Positions 32,791-42,039 of a stretch of DNA of 48,896 bases are shown in pieces; the stretch's first letter is position 1, and every line of letters begins with the position of its first letter. The stretch comes from Spyradenecus sp045634445 (lineage in GTDB: Bacteria > Verrucomicrobiota > Kiritimatiellia > RFP12 > DVOR01): the NCBI GenBank assembly GCA_045634445.1, contig JAZRAG010000073.1, forward strand, positions 1 through 48,896. Reading direction: 5' to 3'. A model generated the notes under the pieces. It was not told the DNA's origin. It was given only the letters and a program-made list of their open reading frames with translations, and searched no databases. Position numbers and translations under genes: made by a program.

Positions 32791-33875
32791 CGGCTCAACG
32801 TAAAGAGGGTGAGTTCGGTCGTGTAACAGAGTCTAAAGGGAAAGCCAATCCAAGTCGCACTTCCAGGTGCCACAAAGAGTGTCATCCCGTTGGGAAGCGT
32901 ATAGTTTCCGCGCACATAGCCATCGTTGAAGCGTTCCATCAACATCGCAAGGCCCGGAAATTGGCCGCCATGCGTATGACCTGAGAATTGAACGTCTACA
33001 CCGAGTGTATCGGCATCCTGCGCGATTGCAGGTTTATGAGCAAGCAAAAAGGTGCAGGCCGCAGCGGGGGAATGTTGCATCAACCCTTGTAAGCGTGGTA
33101 ACGTTTCGGAATTAGTGAGCGAACGCGAGTCTGGCACGCCCAGCAAGGTAATACCATTACAGTCTGCGCTTTTACCATCAAGCACTTCTAATCCAAGACT
33201 TTGATAGATGGCGAGATATTCCTCTACGCCAAACATAAATTCGTGATTACCGCTCACTAAAAACTTACCATAAGGCGCGACAATCTTCGCAAGTGGGGCA
33301 AGGTCGGCCATACGTAAGATCGGCTGACCATCAGCTTGGTCACCTGTAAAGAGCACCACATCGGGACGCGCCTCATTCAAACGCGCCACAAAACGTTCGC
33401 ACCATTCTTTACCGCGCAAACAATCAATGTGAAGATCCGCCACCACTGCGACACGCATGCCCTGAGCAGACGCCGGCAAGTCACGCACAGTAAGTGTACG
33501 TTCTACGATTGGGGGTTGACGAACGCCCAACCAGAGCATCACCGCTCCAAGCGCCATGCCACTTAACGGCGGTAACCAAGGCGAAACGTGCACGCGACAA
33601 AGGCGTAAAACCACCCACGCGATAGAGAAAAGCCCCATCAGCAAGGTAGCAATATCGCCCCATTTCGCTAGAATCAACAAGACTGTAGGCAATCCGTCTG
33701 GACACATTACTGGAAGATCAAGCAATTTCTGCAAGAGATATCCTTGCGCCGTGGCAAACGCACAAAAGCCCAATACCACACGTAACCACGTTGGCAACGG
33801 CAACTTTCGAATCGGTCCAAACGCAGTTAGTAATGCTAAACCGCAATAAATTACCCAAATCACTCGCATATGCAT
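32787..33875 (-). CDS. Membrane-anchored metallophosphoesterase
   Basis: 362 residues. Four hydrophobic segments in the first ~130 residues are followed by a calcineurin-like domain with the metal ligands in order: VVADLHIDCL, LFTGDQADG, VSGNHEFMFG, LLAHKP and FSGHTHGGQFPG. This layout is typical of YaeI-like enzymes, some of which act on lipids such as UDP-diacylglucosamine; the substrate here is unknown. The first ATG has AGGGG about 8 bases upstream; a second ATG two codons later is possible. It lies 48 bases after the esterase gene and may belong to that operon. Confidence 0.88.
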   Translation of the reverse strand: MHMRVIWVIYCGLALLTAFGPIRKLPLPTWLRVVLGFCAFATAQGYLLQKLLDLPVMCPDGLPTVLLILAKWGDIATLLMGLFSIAWVVLRLCRVHVSPWLPPLSGMALGAVMLWLGVRQPPIVERTLTVRDLPASAQGMRVAVVADLHIDCLRGKEWCERFVARLNEARPDVVLFTGDQADGQPILRMADLAPLAKIVAPYGKFLVSGNHEFMFGVEEYLAIYQSLGLEVLDGKSADCNGITLLGVPDSRSLTNSETLPRLQGLMQHSPAAACTFLLAHKPAIAQDADTLGVDVQFSGHTHGGQFPGLAMLMERFNDGYVRGNYTLPNGMTLFVAPGSATWIGFPFRLCYTTELTLFTLSR

Positions 33876-33923
33876 TCAATTCCCCTAACAGTCAACTCAA
33901 AACAGTCACCTGACAACTAACGA

Positions 33924-34787
33924 TTATTGCGGCGTGACGTACGCCTTAATACGACCCCAAACGCCCGAGCTATTGCTTGGCGCAGACGCTACTTTGCCGC
34001 GTTTCTGACGGAAAATCCACTTAATCACCGCACGATCTTGGAGCGCACGCGTCCAGACATTATGACCCGCATTCGGATATTCGGTATACTTCGGTGTACC
34101 GCCCGCCTTCGTCATGGCAGCCACCATACGACGCGAACAATCCACAGGGACATTCACATCCTTCTCGCCATGAAACACCCAAATAGAGGTCGTCATCGCG
34201 TTTTTGATTTGCTCTTCTTGCAAAGAGCCCCCACTACAAATCGGCACCGCAGCCGCAAAGTAGTTGGGCCAACGCTGGATTGCATCCCACGTGCCAAAGC
34301 CCCCTAACGACAGCCCTACGATGTAAATCCGATCAGGGTCAGCGATACCCTCTGCCACCAATTGATCCAAATACTCCTTCACCGTACGCAAAGCAGGCGC
34401 AGGATAACGCGGAGCACGATAATCCTCCTTGAAGGCAATCGTACGCACCCAGGCATTACGTTGCGTACACTGTGGCACCAAATACAACGCTGGCGGAATA
34501 TCATCGTCAATTAAAGCCTGACGATGAATCGGCGCGAAAGGAGGAAGTTGCTTCGCATTCTCTTGACCGCACTCGCCACTGCCATGCAGCATCACCAAAA
34601 CTGGCACTGGCAAGTCACGCTTCTTGTAATTACGCCACACGCGGACAGGCATCGTTTCATTCATGTGGTTGGTGATGGCCGCAGGGACAAACATCTCTTG
34701 GATAGAGAATTGAGCTTGCAACGGCACTGCCGTCACAAGCCCAAACAATACGGTCAAGCACAAGGATAGCCGTAAGCGCAGGCTCAT
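33924..34787 (-). CDS. Exported alpha/beta-hydrolase esterase (PHB-depolymerase/feruloyl-esterase-like)
   Basis: 287 residues with a signal peptide (LRLSLCLTVLFGLVTAVPLQA). Fold landmarks: oxyanion segment VLVMLHGSGECG, nucleophile elbow IVGLSLGGFGTW (Ser160), HGEKDVNVP (Asp210) and NAGHNVWTRA (His242). This triad spacing fits secreted esterases that de-esterify plant polysaccharides or polyesters; the substrate cannot be told from sequence alone. It overlaps the acyltransferase gene as ATGA. Not followed by a carbohydrate-binding module. Confidence 0.86.
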   Translation of the reverse strand: MSLRLRLSLCLTVLFGLVTAVPLQAQFSIQEMFVPAAITNHMNETMPVRVWRNYKKRDLPVPVLVMLHGSGECGQENAKQLPPFAPIHRQALIDDDIPPALYLVPQCTQRNAWVRTIAFKEDYRAPRYPAPALRTVKEYLDQLVAEGIADPDRIYIVGLSLGGFGTWDAIQRWPNYFAAAVPICSGGSLQEEQIKNAMTTSIWVFHGEKDVNVPVDCSRRMVAAMTKAGGTPKYTEYPNAGHNVWTRALQDRAVIKWIFRQKRGKVASAPSNSSGVWGRIKAYVTPQ

Positions 34788-35608
34788 CGGCGCACCTCAA
34801 CCTTACCCCATTCCTCAAGTTTCGAGGCGATAAAGTCCACACACTGCGCCTGTGCCTCCTTCGCATTCTCACGCGTCACACGAATTGCAGGACCGCAAGC
34901 AAAGCGTACCGGCACAGAGGTATCAATCGGACCAAAGTCCTTCGTATACTTACCCACGCCAAGGAAAGAGGTCTGACCCGCCACCGGCACAATGCAAACG
35001 CCGGCATTCTGTGCCAATTTCACACCAAGCGTGTTGAACTTACGGCAGTCAAAGAACGGCTGACGTGTACCCTGAGGATAGAGCAACACCGAAGCCTTAT
35101 CTTCACGAATGTAACGTTCGCCCTGTTCCAACACCGCCTTGAGGTCCGCACGCGGATCAGAACGGCCCAAAGCAATCGTCTTGAGCGTCGAGAAGGTCTG
35201 ACCCAAAAGCGGCACGCGAAGGAGCGACTCCTTCAACACGATTGCCACATCGGTAAAAGCGCGCATCAAAGGCGGGAAAGCAAAGGTTTCATAAAGGCTC
35301 ATGTGGTTACTCACCACCACACAAGGACCCGCTTCCTTTAAGTTCTCAAAGCCCTCAATGATGACTTCCGTACCCAAGCGTTCGGTTTCCCACAACAAGT
35401 GCAAGCCGCACTCTGCCCAACGCTGCACATCAAACTTACCTTGGTGCGACAACCACGTTGCGCGCAACATCGAGCCCCCTAACCCACGGAAATTGTAGGT
35501 CAAAGAGGTCAACAAGCCATTCTTATGTGGCTTACCCAAAGCTTCTGCAGGGGTACGGTAAGAACCCGTCTGCTTAAATGCTTCCAAGAAATCTGCTACT
35601 TCACGCAT
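34784..35608 (-). CDS. PlsC-type acyltransferase with variant motifs
   Basis: 274 residues. The acyl-acceptor motif reads VVSNHMSLYETF, that is H-x4-E (His102, Glu107) in place of the common H-x4-D. The glycerophosphate-binding motif reads LYPQGTRQ (178-183) rather than F-P-E-G-T-R. From memory, a divergent 1-acylglycerol-3-phosphate acyltransferase branch has NHMS-x-LET and PQ-x-TR forms, so the enzyme may still be active. There is no clear membrane helix. It starts 21 bases after the exonuclease stop and overlaps the esterase gene. Confidence 0.82.
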   Translation of the reverse strand: MREVADFLEAFKQTGSYRTPAEALGKPHKNGLLTSLTYNFRGLGGSMLRATWLSHQGKFDVQRWAECGLHLLWETERLGTEVIIEGFENLKEAGPCVVVSNHMSLYETFAFPPLMRAFTDVAIVLKESLLRVPLLGQTFSTLKTIALGRSDPRADLKAVLEQGERYIREDKASVLLYPQGTRQPFFDCRKFNTLGVKLAQNAGVCIVPVAGQTSFLGVGKYTKDFGPIDTSVPVRFACGPAIRVTRENAKEAQAQCVDFIASKLEEWGKVEVRR

Positions 35609-35629
35609 GATTCATATCCTTCCTAAAAC

Positions 35630-36451
35630 TTACTTCTGAAGCGACGCGGGACGCGTAGGGAAATAACCGCGTAATGCCTTCTCCGCTACCGAACGCGTAT
35701 CTTCAGGAAAATCACTCTTAATCATCCACTTCAAAAAGGCCTTGCCGTCTGGCACCTTGTCATTAGCCAAGTCCACCAACTTCGTGCCCTTCTTCTTGCC
35801 GAAATTAACGCATACTTCGCCATTAATCCAGCGCCAGCGCCCCATGCGGTCCACATTCAAGGGATCTAATGGGTTAAACATCTTGTCCAACGCATCCATA
35901 TCACGCGGAAGATCCTCGTAACGCTTAAACTGGCCAATCAAAACCTCAAGCGTCGCACGCGTATCTGCCATCGCACCATGCGCCTGATCACCCAAATCCT
36001 TGCCGCAATAAAACTTCAAAGCTGCCGTCAAATCACGCGGTTCGCGCTTATGATAAATCTTCTGCGCATCCAACAAACGACGACCTTCTGGATGGAAATC
36101 AAGGATGTCGCAACGCAAAAATTCTTCATTCAAAATCTGAGCATCAAAATAACCTGCAGAATAGCCCGCCAAATCACAACCTTCAAAGAAGGTGTAAATC
36201 TCGAAAGCCACTTCTGCAAATGTCGGGCAAAACGCCACATCCTCATTCGTAATATGATGAATCGCCACCACCTCTGGCGGGATCTCAATCTGCGGATTCA
36301 CACGCCACAACTTCTCATCGCGCGTACCATCCACATTCAAACGAATCGCGGCCAATTCCACAATGCGATCCGCGCGCGGCGACGTTCCCGTCGACTCAAT
36401 GTCAAAGACAACCAAAGGGCGATTTAATTTAACTGGAAAATCAAACTTCAT
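35630..36451 (-). CDS. DEDDh 3'-5' exonuclease (DnaQ-like)
   Basis: 273 residues. Catalytic residues are all present: FDIEST (Asp17, Glu19), YFDAQILNEEF (Asp103) and HGAMADTRA (His158, Asp163). After the nuclease domain there is a short C-terminal domain, FGKKKGTKLVDLANDK ... FLKWMIKSDFPEDTR, as in exonuclease-X-like proteins. I start at the ATG ending at 36451, which has GGGGG 5 bases upstream; a start 11 codons earlier would overlap the -10. It would act in DNA repair or proofreading. First gene of a run with the acyltransferase and esterase. Confidence 0.92.
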   Translation of the reverse strand: MKFDFPVKLNRPLVVFDIESTGTSPRADRIVELAAIRLNVDGTRDEKLWRVNPQIEIPPEVVAIHHITNEDVAFCPTFAEVAFEIYTFFEGCDLAGYSAGYFDAQILNEEFLRCDILDFHPEGRRLLDAQKIYHKREPRDLTAALKFYCGKDLGDQAHGAMADTRATLEVLIGQFKRYEDLPRDMDALDKMFNPLDPLNVDRMGRWRWINGEVCVNFGKKKGTKLVDLANDKVPDGKAFLKWMIKSDFPEDTRSVAEKALRGYFPTRPASLQK

Positions 36452-36461
36452 AACGCCCCCT

Positions 36462-36467
36462 ATTTTA
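36462..36467 (-). promoter_or_regulatory. -10 element before the exonuclease gene
   Basis: TAAAAT in the context TTGTGGTAAAAT on the minus strand, about 10 bases before the ATG; no clear -35. It implies a very short or absent leader. Confidence 0.4.
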
Positions 36468-36484
36468 CCACAAAAACACGCCAA

Positions 36485-36967
36485 GCGCCTACTCTAAATC
36501 TACCATCCCCTCTCACTTATCAACCGTACACACCCCCAAAGCGACAAAACAACTCCCCTACACACTTAACCTCTCTCCCGCAAGACCGCTCCCATCCACT
36601 TCTTCCCTAATCCATAGTCCACATCTTTAGCGACGTCTCAAAGCCAAGTTTCCCTACAATTACTTTCTCAAAACCACAATTCACACGCTTAACACAGGTC
36701 TCTCAAAGACACCGAAGCCCCTCTTTACACGTTTCGCCCCTACGTAGCACATACTACACCTTACCCTCCGCTATGCCGAAAATAGACCCAAACGCAAGCT
36801 TTTACGCCTTTTATATTAATTTAGGTACAATTTTGCCATTTATTAATTTGCATTTTGCGAGGTTATGTGGTATTTTATTCCTTTCACCCCGAATGGGGAG
36901 ACAAGTCTTTTTTGTCTAAGAATTTCGAATGCCTTCTATAGTGCACTAAGGAAGAAAGAAAGAAAAA
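36485..36967 (+). promoter_or_regulatory. Intergenic region and promoter of ppdK
   Basis: The only strong signal is -35 TTGCAT (36848-36853), 17 bases, -10 TATTTT (36871-36876). The ~85-base leader has two small hairpins (CCCC-GAAT-GGGG; AGACAA/TTGTCT) and a purine-rich GGAAG ribosome site. The remaining ~350 bases are C/A-rich with no gene. Confidence 0.55.
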
Positions 36968-39763
36968 ATGAGTAAGGAAAAATACGTTTATTTCTTCGGC
37001 GGCGACGCCTCTGAAGGAAACGGTTCGATGAAGATGCTCTTGGGCGGTAAGGGTGCTAACCTCGCCGACATGGCATCAATGGGCCTCCCCGTGCCCCCCG
37101 GCTTCACGATTACTACTGAAGCTTGCGGTAAGTATTACGAAATCGGCGAAGAACAGCTCTTCGCTAAGATCATGCCTGAAGTTGATGTCGCATTGGCTAC
37201 CCTCCAGGAAGTGACCGGCAAGACCTTCGGTAAGGGTCCCAATCCCCTCTTGGTCTCCGTCCGCTCTGGCGCTGCAGTCTCCATGCCCGGCATGATGGAC
37301 ACCGTGCTCAACCTCGGTCTCAACCCCGAAACCGTGGAAGCAATGATCGTCAAGACGGGCAACAAGCGCTTCGTCATGGACAGCTACCGCCGCTTCATTC
37401 AGATGTTCGGTAACGTTGTGATGGGCATGGAACACCACGACTTCGAACACGAACTCGAAACCGTCAAGGCCACCAAGGGCGTTAAGCTCGACACCGAACT
37501 CTCCGCTGAAGACCTCGAAGAAGTGATCGCTCGCTACAAGAAGGTCATCAAGGCTCAGCTCGGAAAGGACTTCCCCACCGACGCTTACGAACAGCTCAAG
37601 ATGGGTATCCGCGCTGTGTTCAGCTCCTGGAACAACCCCCGCGCTATCAAGTATCGCGAACTCAACGACATCCGTGGTCTCGCTGGTACCGCAGTGAACG
37701 TCCAAACGATGGTGTTCGGTAACAGCGGTAACAACTCCGCTACCGGCGTGGCATTCTCCCGCGACCCCTCCACTGGTGACAACTCCTACTTCTACGGCGA
37801 ATACCTCATCAATGCACAGGGTGAAGACGTTGTGGCTGGTATCCGTACGCCTCAGGAAATCACCATCGCTGGTTCCCGTGAATGGGCTAAGCGCGCTGGC
37901 ATCTCCGAAGAAGAACGCCTCGCTAAGTACCCCTCTCTCGAAGAAGCAATGCCTGAAGTCTTCAAGGAATTCGACGCTATCCGCGCAAAGCTCGAACTCC
38001 ACTACAAGGACATGCAGGACATGGAATTCACCATCGAAGATGGTCGTCTCTACATGCTCCAGACCCGTAACGGCAAGCGCACCGCTGCAGCAGCTGTTCG
38101 TATCGCAACCGACCTCGTGAAGGAAGGCCTCATCGACGAACAGACCGCAGTGCTCCGCGTCGAACCTCAGCAGCTCGATCAGCTCCTCCACCCCGTGTTC
38201 AACGCTGTGGCAGAAAAGAACGCTAAGACCATCGCTACTGGCCTCCCCGCATCTCCTGGCGTGGCTACCGGTAAGGTTGTCTTCACCGCTGAAGACGCTG
38301 AAACTTGGGCTAAGCTTGGCAAGAAGGTCATCCTCTGCCGTGCAGAAACCTCTCCTGAAGATATCGCTGGCATGGTCTCCGCTCAGGGTATCCTCACCGC
38401 TCGTGGTGGTATGACCTCCCACGCAGCTGTGGTGGCTCGCGGTATGGGTAAGTGCTGCGTGGCTGGTTGCGGTGACGCACTCATCGACGCTAAGGCTAAG
38501 ACCATCAAGATCGGCGACGTTGTTCTCCGTGAAGGCGATTGGATCTCCCTCAATGGTTCCACCGGTAAGGTTTACGAAGGCCGCATCGAAACCCGCGACC
38601 CTGAACTTACTGGTCCCTTCGCTGAAATCATGGCCCTCGCTGACAAGTACCGCACCATGGGCGTCCGCACCAATGCTGATACTCCCCGTGACACGCAGGT
38701 CGCTGTTCGCTTCGGCGCTGAAGGTATCGGCCTCTGCCGTACCGAACACATGTTCTTCTCCGAAGACCGCATCATCGCTTTCCGCCGCATGATTCTCGTG
38801 GCTGAAAAGGTGAAGAAGCTCAAGGAAGCCCTCGCAATGGCCGCTTCCGACGCTGAAAAGGCAGCCATCCAGGCACAGCTCGAAGCTCCTCTCGCACAGT
38901 ACAATGCTGCGCTCGAAACGCTTCTCCCCTTGCAGCGCTCTGACTTCGAAGGCATCTTCCAGGCACTCGACGGCCGCGAATGCACCGTCCGCTTGCTCGA
39001 CCCGCCCTTGCACGAATTCGTCCCGCACGACGAAGCTGGCCAGGCCGAAATGGCCAAGGTCATGGGCATCTCCGTGGAAGAAGTCAAGCAGCTCGTGGAA
39101 GAACTCCATGAATTCAACCCGATGCTCGGTCACCGCGGTTGCCGTCTCGGCATCTCCTACCCTGAAGTCACCGAAATGCAGGTCCGCGCTATCTGCGAAG
39201 CTGCTGCCAACGTCCAGGGCGCTCGCCCCGAAATCATGGTTCCGTTGGTCGGTAACGTCAAGGAACTCCTCTCTCAGAAGCAGATCATCGTTGACACGAT
39301 CGCTGCAGTTGAGAAGGAACGCGGCATCAAGCTCGAAGTGCTCATCGGTACGATGATCGAAGTGCCTCGTGCAGCTCTCACCTCCGACGAAATCGCTAAG
39401 GAAGTTGACTTCTTCTCCTTCGGCACGAACGACCTCACGCAGACCACCTGCGCCTTCTCTCGTGACGACGCTGGTAAGTTCCTCCGCGACTACGTCTCCA
39501 AGGGCTTCTACGAATACGATCCCTTCATCGTGCTCGACCAGGCTGGCGTTGGTAAGTTGATGAAGTTCGCCGTTTCCCAGGCTAAGGAAGTCAACACAGG
39601 CATCCGCCTCGGCATCTGCGGTGAACACGGTGGCGAACCCCGCTCTGTGGAATTCGCTAACACCATCGGCTTGACCTATGTGTCCTGCTCTCCTTACCGT
39701 GTGCCGATCGCACGCCTCGCTGCAGCTCAGGCTGCAATCAAGGCTGCTCGCGCTGCTAAGTAA
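36968..39763 (+). CDS. ppdK: Pyruvate, phosphate dikinase
   Basis: 931 residues. It interconverts pyruvate, ATP and phosphate with PEP, AMP and PPi, and serves PPi-linked glycolysis in anaerobes. The N-terminal nucleotide domain starts YFFGGDASEGNG and has GGKGANLADM; the swivelling domain has GGMTSHAAVVARGMGKCC with the phospho-His at residue 485; the C-terminal PEP/pyruvate barrel has GTNDLTQTTCAFSRDDAGKF and GICGEHGG (Cys884). It is longer than the usual ~875, with extra sequence around 610-640 (KKLKEALAMAASDAEKAAIQ). Very strong codon bias indicates high expression. Confidence 0.97.
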   Translation: MSKEKYVYFFGGDASEGNGSMKMLLGGKGANLADMASMGLPVPPGFTITTEACGKYYEIGEEQLFAKIMPEVDVALATLQEVTGKTFGKGPNPLLVSVRSGAAVSMPGMMDTVLNLGLNPETVEAMIVKTGNKRFVMDSYRRFIQMFGNVVMGMEHHDFEHELETVKATKGVKLDTELSAEDLEEVIARYKKVIKAQLGKDFPTDAYEQLKMGIRAVFSSWNNPRAIKYRELNDIRGLAGTAVNVQTMVFGNSGNNSATGVAFSRDPSTGDNSYFYGEYLINAQGEDVVAGIRTPQEITIAGSREWAKRAGISEEERLAKYPSLEEAMPEVFKEFDAIRAKLELHYKDMQDMEFTIEDGRLYMLQTRNGKRTAAAAVRIATDLVKEGLIDEQTAVLRVEPQQLDQLLHPVFNAVAEKNAKTIATGLPASPGVATGKVVFTAEDAETWAKLGKKVILCRAETSPEDIAGMVSAQGILTARGGMTSHAAVVARGMGKCCVAGCGDALIDAKAKTIKIGDVVLREGDWISLNGSTGKVYEGRIETRDPELTGPFAEIMALADKYRTMGVRTNADTPRDTQVAVRFGAEGIGLCRTEHMFFSEDRIIAFRRMILVAEKVKKLKEALAMAASDAEKAAIQAQLEAPLAQYNAALETLLPLQRSDFEGIFQALDGRECTVRLLDPPLHEFVPHDEAGQAEMAKVMGISVEEVKQLVEELHEFNPMLGHRGCRLGISYPEVTEMQVRAICEAAANVQGARPEIMVPLVGNVKELLSQKQIIVDTIAAVEKERGIKLEVLIGTMIEVPRAALTSDEIAKEVDFFSFGTNDLTQTTCAFSRDDAGKFLRDYVSKGFYEYDPFIVLDQAGVGKLMKFAVSQAKEVNTGIRLGICGEHGGEPRSVEFANTIGLTYVSCSPYRVPIARLAAAQAAIKAARAAK

Positions 39764-39782
39764 GAATCAGCTAAAAGCAAAA

Positions 39783-39816
39783 ACAAAGAGCACCGTTCGC
39801 GGTGCTCTTTGTTTTT
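39783..39816 (+). terminator. Terminator of ppdK
   Basis: CAAAGAGCACC-GTTCGC-GGTGCTCTTTG followed by TTTTTT, 20 bases after the stop. Confidence 0.93.
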
Positions 39817-40012
39817 TACAATACTTACGCGATAGGCTGAAAGTCCCCATTACTTATTTGAAACGCTAGACTCTAAGACTTTTCAGCTTTAATGCAGTCA
39901 TCCTCGTGAATACTAACGCTCGCGTATTGAATTAGAATCAATCTAACGCAAACCTATAGTGTCCGAATAGACAACACAAGAAATAAAGTATGAAAACATT
40001 TAATAAAAGCAA

Positions 40013-40051
40013 TCTCATTCAATAGCGGGAAAAGCCCACCACTGAATGAGA
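40013..40051 (-). terminator. Probable terminator of the folD operon
   Basis: A 9-bp perfect stem (TCTCATTCA / TGAATGAGA) with an inner GGG/CCC pair, followed on the minus strand by TTGCTTTTATT. It lies 24 bases after the 654-residue gene. The rest of 39817-40012 has no recognisable feature. Confidence 0.6.
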
Positions 40052-40074
40052 ACTAATAAATAACGAATGCGTCG

Positions 40075-42039
40075 TTAGAAATCAATGTAATCGCGCAAAT
40101 GCACTGCGAGAGCATGAGCATTGACCGCGTCAAGACGTTGCAAGACACAACGCCAACGGTAAGCCATGGACCCGTTTTCATCCAATTGATGATCTCGGAA
40201 GAGGGTGTCAAACCCTGCACGATGCTCGCGATACATACGCTGAATACGCGTTAATTCGTCCTCAAAGGCATTCACGTAGATGCGTACAATTGATTCGAAG
40301 TTGCGAATCAAATGTTTACGCTTATTGAGCGCTTTTGCGTAATCGGCGATAGTTTCGGTGTAAGCACGACGATAGTTACAGAATGAGCCTGTTGGTTCTG
40401 AGAGCACAAGGCGTTCTGGGAGACCAAGAGCATTCATTAGTACAACTTCGTCACCATCGTCAAAGATGGTCTTCCCGCTCTCAACAGCAGCGCGTCCCAC
40501 AACAAGATTGGGCGCAGCAGCTTGTCCAAGTAGGCGGAAGAAACATTGACAGAAGGCATCGGAGGCGTAGAGATTTTCTGGAATCTTATCGGTGGCGCAC
40601 CCTGCGATGTAGTCGCGTTCGAAGTAGCCGGTCCAGACGTGATGGCAACACCCACTGCGGTCACAAACGGTTTCGCGGAAGGTGCGCGGAATCATTGAGG
40701 AGGGCAAGTGCATGCCGAGCTGGCGGGCACCGAGGCGACGGTCCATGACGTAGTCGGTGTAGTCCTCTGCCTCTAACATTGCCTGCAGGAGGGGTTTACC
40801 TTCTGCCAAATGTGAAGCCACAGTCCAACGTTGGATACGGATAATCTTCACTTGGGGTTGCGGGCGGTGCTTTTCCTTCATCTCAACGATGTAGACGAGC
40901 GCGCGCGGACCTTGGCCCTTACGACCAGAGAGCGAACGGCGTGTACGGCCAATATTGACGTACTCAATCTGGGAGTATTCGCGCAAATAGTTAAAGAGGA
41001 TAGCGCGTGCACGGTGGTCACACATACGGCGAAGCTGCTCATCTTCCGGATGGGCATCTGCTTCAGCAAAGACGGGGTCAAAAAAGAGTTCGCCCTCAAC
41101 CACACGACCGCCTGGCAACCATTCAATCTGCATGAAGAATTCTGGCGAGAGGCCTTCAATCACAGCCGAAACGCCCGTTTCATTGGCCTTCTGCACGAGG
41201 ACGGCGGTTAATGCCTTACGCCAACCTGGGTCATCGGGGTCATCGCGCATGAGGCAGACCTCATGGACGGAGGATTCAAAGGTCGCTAAGAGGCGTTCGT
41301 AGGCGAGGCGTAATGCCGTAGCATCAAGATTTTCAAAGTCGTATTTGCTAAAGGCATCCGAAGGAAGCGCGCCACGCGGGAGGAGGTCGATTTCGGGATT
41401 GGCAAAGCGATTGCGCAATACAATATTCTTCGCGATTTCAACCAAATGTAAGCGCAGTTCATCATCGGAGAAAGCCCCTAACGAACGGAAGTTACCGAGC
41501 GTTAAGAAGCGCGTACCCGTCAAATGATTGTAGAAGTAAATCGGGCGTCCACTAATGCCAACACGCGAATTTTCAATCATCGTACGGATTTCTTCTTCGA
41601 ATCGCGGCACTGGCGCCATTCGCCATGCTTCACCACGGGTACGAAGCGCATCACGAACGAGTTGGTTTTGAATGTTCAAGTAGCGAATCTTACGCTTTGA
41701 AACGAATTGTTGCAAGAATTCATCACCGCGCAATGCCAATGGCATATTTCGCGGATCAGGACGAATCAAAGCAAAGTTTTCGTCAAAGAGTAAGTCAACG
41801 CTCTCTGCGATTTCGGCCTCAACTTCAGCCTCTGTCAAGGGCGGCTCGCCCTGCTCTTCACGACGACGATTCAATTCGTCAATAAAGGCCATGCGTTGCA
41901 TCGCATGAATGCCTTTGGTTGTGATAAAACCAGGCGTACGTAAGAAAATTGTACCGATACGAGAAGCAAGCAGACCCTTCGCATCGCGTGCAAAGGGTTC
42001 TGGGCCTAATCGAATAATGCCACTTTCGGATGTTGTCAT
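40075..42039 (-). CDS. Large conserved-looking protein of unknown function
   Basis: 654 residues that I cannot place in a family. No signal peptide or membrane helix is visible, so it is probably cytoplasmic. The N-terminal half is rich in Arg/Glu and includes GISGRPIYFYNHLTGTRFLT. Around residues 455-480 there is a Cys/His cluster, CDRSGCCHHVWTGYFERD then IAGC and, about 20 residues later, CQCFF, which could bind a metal. Near 515-535 GRAAVESGKTIFDDGDEVVL looks like a conserved functional segment. The C-terminus is helical. It overlaps folD as ATGA, so it is co-translated with a one-carbon metabolism enzyme; this does not by itself reveal its function. Confidence 0.8.
   Translation of the reverse strand: MTTSESGIIRLGPEPFARDAKGLLASRIGTIFLRTPGFITTKGIHAMQRMAFIDELNRRREEQGEPPLTEAEVEAEIAESVDLLFDENFALIRPDPRNMPLALRGDEFLQQFVSKRKIRYLNIQNQLVRDALRTRGEAWRMAPVPRFEEEIRTMIENSRVGISGRPIYFYNHLTGTRFLTLGNFRSLGAFSDDELRLHLVEIAKNIVLRNRFANPEIDLLPRGALPSDAFSKYDFENLDATALRLAYERLLATFESSVHEVCLMRDDPDDPGWRKALTAVLVQKANETGVSAVIEGLSPEFFMQIEWLPGGRVVEGELFFDPVFAEADAHPEDEQLRRMCDHRARAILFNYLREYSQIEYVNIGRTRRSLSGRKGQGPRALVYIVEMKEKHRPQPQVKIIRIQRWTVASHLAEGKPLLQAMLEAEDYTDYVMDRRLGARQLGMHLPSSMIPRTFRETVCDRSGCCHHVWTGYFERDYIAGCATDKIPENLYASDAFCQCFFRLLGQAAAPNLVVGRAAVESGKTIFDDGDEVVLMNALGLPERLVLSEPTGSFCNYRRAYTETIADYAKALNKRKHLIRNFESIVRIYVNAFEDELTRIQRMYREHRAGFDTLFRDHQLDENGSMAYRWRCVLQRLDAVNAHALAVHLRDYIDF

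Noticed and set aside
37076..39628. 850-codon open frame antisense to ppdK
   Set aside because: Produced by the extreme codon bias of ppdK on the other strand; the protein is low-complexity (Glu/Asp/Ala/Val/Phe/His) and ppdK is unmistakable.
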